NCBI GenBank assembly: GCA_963277665.1
Contig: OY728122.1
Span: 1,542,640,868 to 1,542,704,867, forward strand
Direction of reading: 5' to 3'
Source: Viscum album
Lineage: Eukaryota; Streptophyta; Magnoliopsida; Santalales; Viscaceae
Length of the DNA: 64,000 bases
Part shown: positions 57,731 through 64,000 of the stretch, one piece after another
How the letters are laid out: the number at the start of each line of letters is the position of its first letter
Numbering within the stretch: position 1 is the first letter of the stretch
Position numbers and translations under genes: made by a program
Notes under the pieces: generated by a model
Told to the model about the DNA's origin: nothing
Seen by the model: the letters and a program-made list of their open reading frames with translations, nothing else
Database searches by the model: none

Positions 57731-58436
57731 TATTTTTCTTTTCTTTTATTTTGTATTATTATTAGGGAAAGTTAGATAAGAGACTATGAAGAGTTAGGCC
57801 TTGGTTATGAGCTCATTCATGGAAGTAGTTGACCCATGTATGGGGGAGAACCTAAGTACCCATGGTGGGATTATTGTTATTGTTGTTTACAATTACAATT
57901 GAATATTATTTCACCTTGATTGACACAATTATTATGTGATGTCATTATTGTTTCAAGTATTTTTTTAGATTTTACTTGTGGTCAAGTATGGAATGAGAGT
58001 TGAGATTTCATGAATCATACAAGGCACTCAATATTATTTTGTGACATGAATAATTTTAGGTATTCACAAGGAAATGTTTTTTGGTTAAGTTGTTAAACTT
58101 GAAATGATTTTCCTTGCTTGTGAAATTGAAATGAAAATGTGCCTAATATTAAATTGAGAATTTTAAAATGATTCAAGATGAGAATAAATTGGTGTATAAT
58201 GAGAAAATTGATTATGAGAATGATTTTACCCTTTCTTAACCATGATCTGGATGTAGGATAGTTAAGGGTAGTGATAGCTCCTCAGTTTTGACTATGGGGT
58301 GGTGTTTGGGGGAAAAGTATTATTTTGACTTGTTGTGTTTTCCTCTTATGTAAACATGATAAAGTGGTGTTATATTTCTTGAGATGTCTTTTTGGAACTA
58401 TAAATATATGCCTCCATGACAATTCTTATTGAGAGG
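57731..58436 (+). other. Element F untranslated leader
   Basis: No coding signal. The sequence is AT-rich with no short-motif array like that in element B. Confidence 0.55.
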
Positions 58437-59400
58437 ATGACAAGAGGATATGGCTAGATATGATCTACCAGTAGTGGAACCCGAGGCAGCGATAGTGCCA
58501 AGTGAGGAAGAAGGGGAGTAGTTCTGAGTGAAAATTTCTCACATCATGAAATTCATGGAAAGAGACTTAGATCAGGTTCTGAAGAGCATGTCTAACTTTA
58601 TTTAGGAGTTTCAGTTGCATCACCCTTCAATTTTTATGGGAGAGGGTGGAATTGAGGGATTTTATTTATGGATTGAGTTCATCCATACTATACATGACCA
58701 TTTGGATACTCTTTCTGATAAGAGGGTCAGTTTGGTTGTTTATATGTATGAGGATCAGTGAATCGCTACTGGGAAGTTCAGGCTTGTACTGGATAGATTG
58801 AAGGTATGTTATAGAAGGACTTCCTGGGTAAGTTCCTGGAGCACTTCTATCTAGAGATGCTAAGACATAAGAGAACAATTGAGTTCATGAGGTTGACTTA
58901 GGGGAGTATATCTGTGATGGATTATGCTAGATTCTTTGCAGGCTTGAAGTGATTTTCTCTAGCATTATAAGGATATGAGACAAGTATGGAGAGGAATTTC
59001 CAAGACAGACTTAAATGTGAGATTAAGTCTCAGGTTAACCTCTTTCAGTTAAATAAGTTTGATGGGGTGGTGGATTTTTATCTCGTAGATAAGGGGAACC
59101 TAAAGGAGGCTTCCATCATAGGATAAATGGATATTTCTTGACGATTAGGTGTTATTACTTTCTAGAGGATCAAGAGTTGCTACAAGAGTGTTATCTAGGA
59201 GATAGAAGAAATAGTGGATAGGTGGAAGGGTCAGTCACAAAGGACCTCGCCTAGATTATATGTCACCAGTGTGGTAGGTAGGGACACTATAATTGACACT
59301 TTCCATAAACACCAGTAGAGTGTCGATATTGTGGAGGGATGGGACATCTATAGAAGTTCTACAGGATCCCATGACAGACAAGCAGTGATGGAGGAGCTAG
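58437..59400 (+). pseudogene. Element F gag, interrupted
   Basis: The ATG at 58437 is in the position of the gag start. Downstream pieces match chromovirus Gag in the same order as B (TIHDHLDTLSDKRVSLVVYMYE near 58690, FLEHFYLEMLRHKR near 58840, RQDLNVRLSLRLTSFS-like text near 59020). Around 59250-59340 a decayed double knuckle reads CHQCGR.GHYN then ECRYCGGMGHL. Stops occur every 50-150 bases. Confidence 0.75.
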
Positions 59401-59599
59401 ATAGAACCATGGTGCAGAAATGGGATCTTCTACACCATATTAGTCTGGCATGTTGAATTCGATTGGCCAAGGAATTAGAGGCACTAGACATAGTTCTTAT
59501 GGACAAGAGCGCCCATATCAGAAAAGTGGTGCAATATAGGGGACTCGGGTTGCATCATAGGGAATAGGGGATGGATGGTTAATTTCCATAAAACATACA

Positions 59600-59790
59600 C
59601 TTTTGGATAGTGATGCTGGAACATTGACTATGAGAGGTACTATTTTTGTATCTTCCACACAATCTAGTGCCTTATTTGATATTGGTTCCTCTCATTCCTT
59701 TATTTTTAAAAAACTTGTAAATGGGTTGTGCCTGGCACTAGAGTTCATGATTGGGGTGTTGAAAATACATACACTATTTGGAGTATGATC
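59600..59790 (+). pseudogene. Element F protease
   Basis: The open stretch carries GTIFVSSTQSSALFDIGSSH and SFI; the active-site loop is DIGSS where relatives have DSGAS, so the catalytic Asp is kept. The frame closes after 61 residues. Confidence 0.78.
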
Positions 59791-60129
59791 TAGGGACATA
59801 TGCTTATGAAAGTTATGTTCTCTTGAGGTTGGGAAGTATCATTTTCTGTGTGATCTTTACATCCTTGACATCTCAGGCTTCGACCTAATTAACGGTATGG
59901 ACAGGTTGGTCGCAAACTAAGACCACAAAGATTTCTATCAGAGGAGATTGACATTTACATATCCTAAGGGTGATATTTATATTTAACATGGAGAGTGGGA
60001 TATCAAGGCGGTCCATGTAGGGCTAGTTCACCAAAAATTGGGGGAGCTCACCACCCAGGTTGCTAGTCTTTTGTTATATGATGGAGGTGTAAAGAAGGAT
60101 GTCTTTACACCTATAGTGGGCATATTTCA

Positions 60130-60960
60130 GGATGTGTTTCCTAAATATTTATCAAGGTTTCCACCTAAGAAATATGTGAAAATTACTATTGATCTCATGT
60201 TGGGGGCTAAGCTATGTTCTATTACACCATACAAAATGGCACCAGTAGAGCTTCAAGAGATCAAGACTCGGTTGGAAGAGTTTGAGGATAAGGGGTTTAT
60301 CTGACTGAATACATATCCTTGGGGATATAAAATCTTTTTTTCTAAGAAGAAGAATTGGACTCTACCCTTGTGTATCGATAATCTAAAGTTTAACAAGATA
60401 ACAGTGAAGAACTGGTATCATATTCTACACATCAACGATCTTTTTGACCAGTTGAAAGGATCATGTGTTTTCTCCAAGATTGACTTGAGATCAAGGTATC
60501 ATTAGTTGAGAGTTTTTACTTCCGATATACTGAGGAATGATTTTAGAAATCATAATGGCCTATATGAGTTCATCATAATATCATTTGGGTTGATGAATGT
60601 ACCAACTTCATTTATGGCCTTGATGAAAATAATCATTCATCCATACCAAGATCAATTTTTGGTTGTGTCTATGGATGACATCTTGGTGTGCTCCAAGACT
60701 CAGGATGATCATTCCCAAAAACTTTAGATCATCCTTATTACACTAATATAGCATCATCTACATGCTAAGATATCTAAGTTTCAATTTTTTCTTGATCGGG
60801 TAAACTTCTTGGGTCACATCATCTCAAAGGAAGGTGTGTTGGTGGACCCAAAGAAGGTGCAGGAAGTGGTTTCTTGGGAGAATCCTAAGAATGTTTTTGA
60901 TATCCATATAATTATGGGGTTAGCAGGATATTATTGTAGATTCATCCAGAACATTTTTTG
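60130..60960 (+). pseudogene. Element F reverse transcriptase, interrupted
   Basis: ISLMLGAKLCSITPYKMAP-type text, ELQEIKTRLEEFEDKGFI and WGYKIFFSKKK, then [36 protein letters not shown] and FLVVSMDDILVCSKT. The DD pair of the active site is present. Frames break at about 60301 and 60505. Confidence 0.85.
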
Positions 60961-60999
60961 ATTGGAAGCACCATTCTCAAGCTTGACCAAAAAGGGGAT

Positions 61000-61450
61000 A
61001 AAGTTTTAATGGTTGGAAGCATGTGAGAATTCCTTCCAGGAGTTTAATAAGTGCTTGACATCAGCCTAGATCTTTATCTTACTTAATACAGGTGAGTAGT
61101 ATAAGGTTTTTTTTACACTTATAGGTCAGTGTTGGAGTAGTAATGATGTAGGTAGATCTATTTTTGTCATATGGGACTCATAATTTGAGGCCACATGAAT
61201 GGAACTACCTTATTCATGACCTCGAGTTAGAATTAGTAGTTTATGCTTTAAAGTGTTGGAGACATTATCTATTTGGTGACAAGATTACTGTGTATAATGA
61301 TCATAAAATCTTAAATTATCTCTTATCCTAATGATATTTTAATCTATGACAATAGATATGGTTTGATTATATGCATTCATTTTATTTGGAACAAGTATAT
61401 ACACCTGGGTGGGGAAATAGTGTGGCTAATGATTTGAGAAGGAAAACTCA
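61000..61450 (+). pseudogene. Element F RNase H, interrupted
   Basis: NYLIHDLELELVVYALKCWRHYLFGDK is the HDLELAAVV..L..WRHYL block, followed by YTPGWGNSVANDLRRK for the usual YTPGK.NVVADALSRK end. The first catalytic Asp block near 61120 is badly decayed. Confidence 0.78.
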
Positions 61451-61699
61451 GACTCATATTGTTCAGGAGTAAAATAATGGGAGGAAGATGATGAATTTAC
61501 TAGTTGAGATGAATTTTGTGGTTTTGGAAAGTCAGTAGAAGATGACCCTCATATCAATTTTAGTGGATTCAACACTTTTGTGACAAATCAGGGATAGATA
61601 GTATGGGTATATAGAGTGTTTAAACTTGAGGGAAATCCTTGAAGGTGGGGAGTCACCTTCTGATTAGACCATAGATTAGGATGATATCATCTATGTTAG

Positions 61700-62760
61700 G
61701 GGTCATTTTGTTGTGCGTGTGACCATACAAGAGTAACAGATGCATGAGTTTCATGCCTTGCAGTGGGTGATACATCCATGTGTGACTAAAATGTACCATG
61801 AACTACGATGAGAGTTTCACTATTCATGCATGAAAAGGGAGATAGTATGGTTTGTGACCCAATGCTACACCTTTAAATAGGTGAAGGCCGAACATCAATA
61901 ACATGATGGTTTATTGTAACTATTTCTCATTCCATAATGGAAGTGGGATGACATGACTATGGCTTTGTGGAGGTTCCCTTTAGGAAACCTCATAGGAATT
62001 ATGTTATTTGGGTTATTGTGGACCACTTGAAAAAGGTATCACATTTATTTCTTATATAGGAGACTTTCTCATTGGAGAAATTGGGAGAACTGTATGTTTG
62101 GAAGATATTCCATCTGCATGGGGTGCCATAGAATATTGTTTCAAACCTTGATTCACATTTTAGTTCTCTCTTCTGGAAGGTCTTGTATAAGGTTCTTGGT
62201 ATTTAGGTTTTATTTAGTATGGCTTTCCATCCATAGATAGATGGGTAGTCTAAGCGTACTATATAGGTTCTTGAGGGTATATTGTCAGCATGTGTTCTTG
62301 AATTTGGTGGGTCTTAGTATAAGCACCGAGACTTGGTGGAATTTTCCTATAACAATAGTTATCATGAAAACATATATATGGAACCATATGAGGATATTTA
62401 CAGTAGGCCATGAAGATCACCTCTATACTGGATGGAGGAAGGTGTGTTTGAGTTGTTCGGACCGAGTCTCGTGTAGGATACATCAGAGCATGTTCAACTA
62501 CTTCAGAAGCATATGGATATAACTCAAAGTAGACAAATGACATATGTTGATATACATTGAATAGCCATAGAGTTTATAGAGGGTGACTTTTTATTCTTTT
62601 GAGAGTCACCTAGGTTGTGTCACCGTAGGATATGGAGGCAGGGCAAGTTGGCGCCTAGGCATGTGGATGTGTTTGAGGTTATGAATGGAATCGGGTAGGT
62701 GGCGTAATAATTGGATATTCCATTAATATACAGTGTTATTCATGATGTTTTTCATGTGTC
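61700..62760 (+). pseudogene. Element F integrase, interrupted
   Basis: VIHPCVTKMYHELR and TQCYTF.QVKAEHQ correspond to the zinc-binding region. FPYNNSYH, YEDIYSRP.RSPLYW and EHVQLLQKHMDI correspond to the core end and C-terminus of B. Several catalytic-core blocks are obscured by stops. Confidence 0.75.
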
Positions 62761-62819
62761 ACAACTCTGGTAGTAACACCCCAACCCTTCTCATGTGATT
62801 TATTTGTATGACGTTGAGC

Positions 62820-62995
62820 TTGAGAAAGAAGCATCCTTTGGGGAGCATCATATATGTGTATTGGATCATAGTGAGAAGGTGTTTTGGGGAAACATCATGC
62901 AAATAGTTCATGTACTATGGAAAAATTTCCATATTTAGGAGGAAACTTGGGAGAGAAAAGCATATATAAGGCTCAATGACCTAGTCTTTTTAACT
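62820..62995 (+). pseudogene. Element F chromodomain-like end of pol
   Basis: VELEKEASFGEHHICVLDHSEKVFWG followed by IVHVLWKNFHI and EETWERKA, parallel to 30440-30608 in B and 42430-42625 in D. Confidence 0.72.
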
Positions 62996-63056
62996 CAGAA
63001 TCTTAGAGATGCTTGGGAGTACAGCTCAAGGACGATCTGTTATAAGATGGGGATAT

Positions 63057-64000
63057 TGTAAAAAATCCAGCCTTTTATAGGGATCTCTTGAGCGTGTTTA
63101 CGAGTACTCTTTTTCCTGGTTTTGAGTACATTTCATTTGGGTTTTACCTTGGGGTGTGTTTCAGTGAAAATTTTAGAAAAATGGAAGAAAGAGGGGAGTG
63201 CTCAGTTGGCATACGGTTTACCTTAACCATGTATCATGGTCCAACAAACTGTGAAACCCTAAAACAGATAGGTTTTTAATGGCTAGAACATGGTTTGTCA
63301 AACTGTTCTCTCCCTAGAAGAGGCACATGGTTAAGGGGAATGGTTTGAAAAACCATTCAGAGGTTTTTAATAATCCCAATTTTTTGTTTTAAAATTTCTC
63401 AAGCACCCATTTTAACCCCTATTCGGCCCTATCTTGACCCTAACCTATCTTTCTCACTTTTAGAGGCTCTCAAATAGATTCCAATCCTTTTTAACCTCCT
63501 TTATTGGTTAATCTAAGGGCATATTAAAGATATGTACCTCCATGGGTATGTGATTCCTTCATTTTTTGATCTCTCTCCCTCTCTCTTGCTCCTCTACTTA
63601 GATAAAAGAGAGATGTTTAACATTTTTTGGTTCTAGATCTAGATCTAGTTTTTTTATATCTTTATTAATTTAAATCATGGATCTTGGGATTTAATCAAGA
63701 TAATGTTCTTCATAATGGTTTTTACCTATCCATTTAAAATTGAGAATTTTGGTTGGGTGATTGTGCGTCAATGAATTGAGGTAGGTGGTCTATAATTCAA
63801 ATCCCAAAGTCTTTATTTCAATTATGTGTATGTAATTATAGATTTTATATTAGATTATTATCAATTTAGTTTCCTAAATTGGGTTATTTAATTGGTCATA
63901 TTAATTAATTAAGGAATTTTGAAATTGGGGATATTGAATTGATTTAATTGAATAATTAATTGTTGAATTAATTGTGGGATATTGAGATTGTTGATTTGAG
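63057..64000 (+). repeat. Element F 3' LTR, first 944 bp
   Basis: It starts TGTAAAAAATCCAG after the purine-rich tract AAGATGGGGATAT and follows the 5' LTR to the window edge, including the CTCTCTC run near 63560 and the TAGATCTAGATCTAG string near 63635. Confidence 0.9.

Larger units (their letters stand above)
55131..64000 (+). mobile_element. Element F: Ty3/gypsy chromovirus, 3' LTR truncated by the window edge
   Basis: The 5' LTR is 55131-57716, the primer site 57720-57730, gag-pol remnants run 58437-62990, a purine-rich tract lies at 63044-63056 and the 3' LTR starts at 63057 and leaves the window. F inserted into the satellite array after TCTTTAAAAA. Domain order and chromodomain-like end match B and D. 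All coding regions are interrupted. Confidence 0.88.

Noticed and set aside
1..64000. Defence island, biosynthetic cluster or other novel enzymatic system
   Set aside because: Every frame with recognisable domains belongs to a transposable element. The remaining open frames are short, AT-driven or repeat-driven.

Overview
The window is repeat-rich nuclear DNA of a flowering plant with a large genome. I found no host gene, rRNA gene or CRISPR array. Everything I could identify is transposable-element or tandem-repeat sequence: Ty1/copia, Ty3/gypsy (Athila-type and chromovirus/Tekay-type), a LINE, a CACTA (En/Spm) transposon, a hAT-like element and a tRNA-derived SINE-like module. The species cannot be named from the sequence.

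Layout. The oldest frame is a decayed plus-strand CACTA transposon (about 33152-52540): TNP2-type transposase pieces at 33530-34920 and 49481-50545, and a second Ptta/En/Spm-type ORF at 51240-52540. To its left lies a minus-strand copia element (window start to 33151). Its gag is split by a LINE with a 15-bp target-site duplication (TSD). Its LTR begins at 3587 and is broken by a second LTR (5334-6865) and by a 25.7-kb chromovirus, 'B' (6984-32733, TSD TAAAA). B carries in its 5' LTR a young minus-strand Athila-type element, 'A' (7760-18902, TSD GGTGT, two 1755-bp LTRs), and in its leader a 4.2-kb solo LTR, 'C' (20967-25206, TSD TTATG).

The CACTA transposase is split by chromovirus 'D' (34921-49480, TSD ATAAT; the transposase reading frame resumes across the site). 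D's 3' LTR contains an antisense solo LTR, 'E' (45296-48783, TSD GATAT), which in turn carries a hAT-like element (47289-48507, 8-bp TSD ATTAACAT) with GC-rich cargo. Downstream of the CACTA is a tandem array of a roughly 343-bp unit (52640-55130), cut at its right end by chromovirus 'F' (55131 to beyond the window end).

The coding sequences are mostly broken by stops and frameshifts. Element A is closest to intact: RT and integrase catalytic motifs remain, with two or three stops and two frameshifts. B, D and F are related chromoviruses with an initiator-Met type primer site, a C-terminal chromodomain-like segment and a shared hairpin-forming block just upstream of the primer site. The parts worth a second look are the precisely dated nest, the short-motif arrays in the LTRs (15-bp TGACTCA-bearing minisatellite, palindromic TACACGTCGTGTA family, CATGCRTACGTAC triplicate, TTTGTCAACA cluster), the hairpin block, the tRNA-like module inside A and the GC-rich cargo of the hAT element. 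I did not find evidence of a new defence or enzymatic system.
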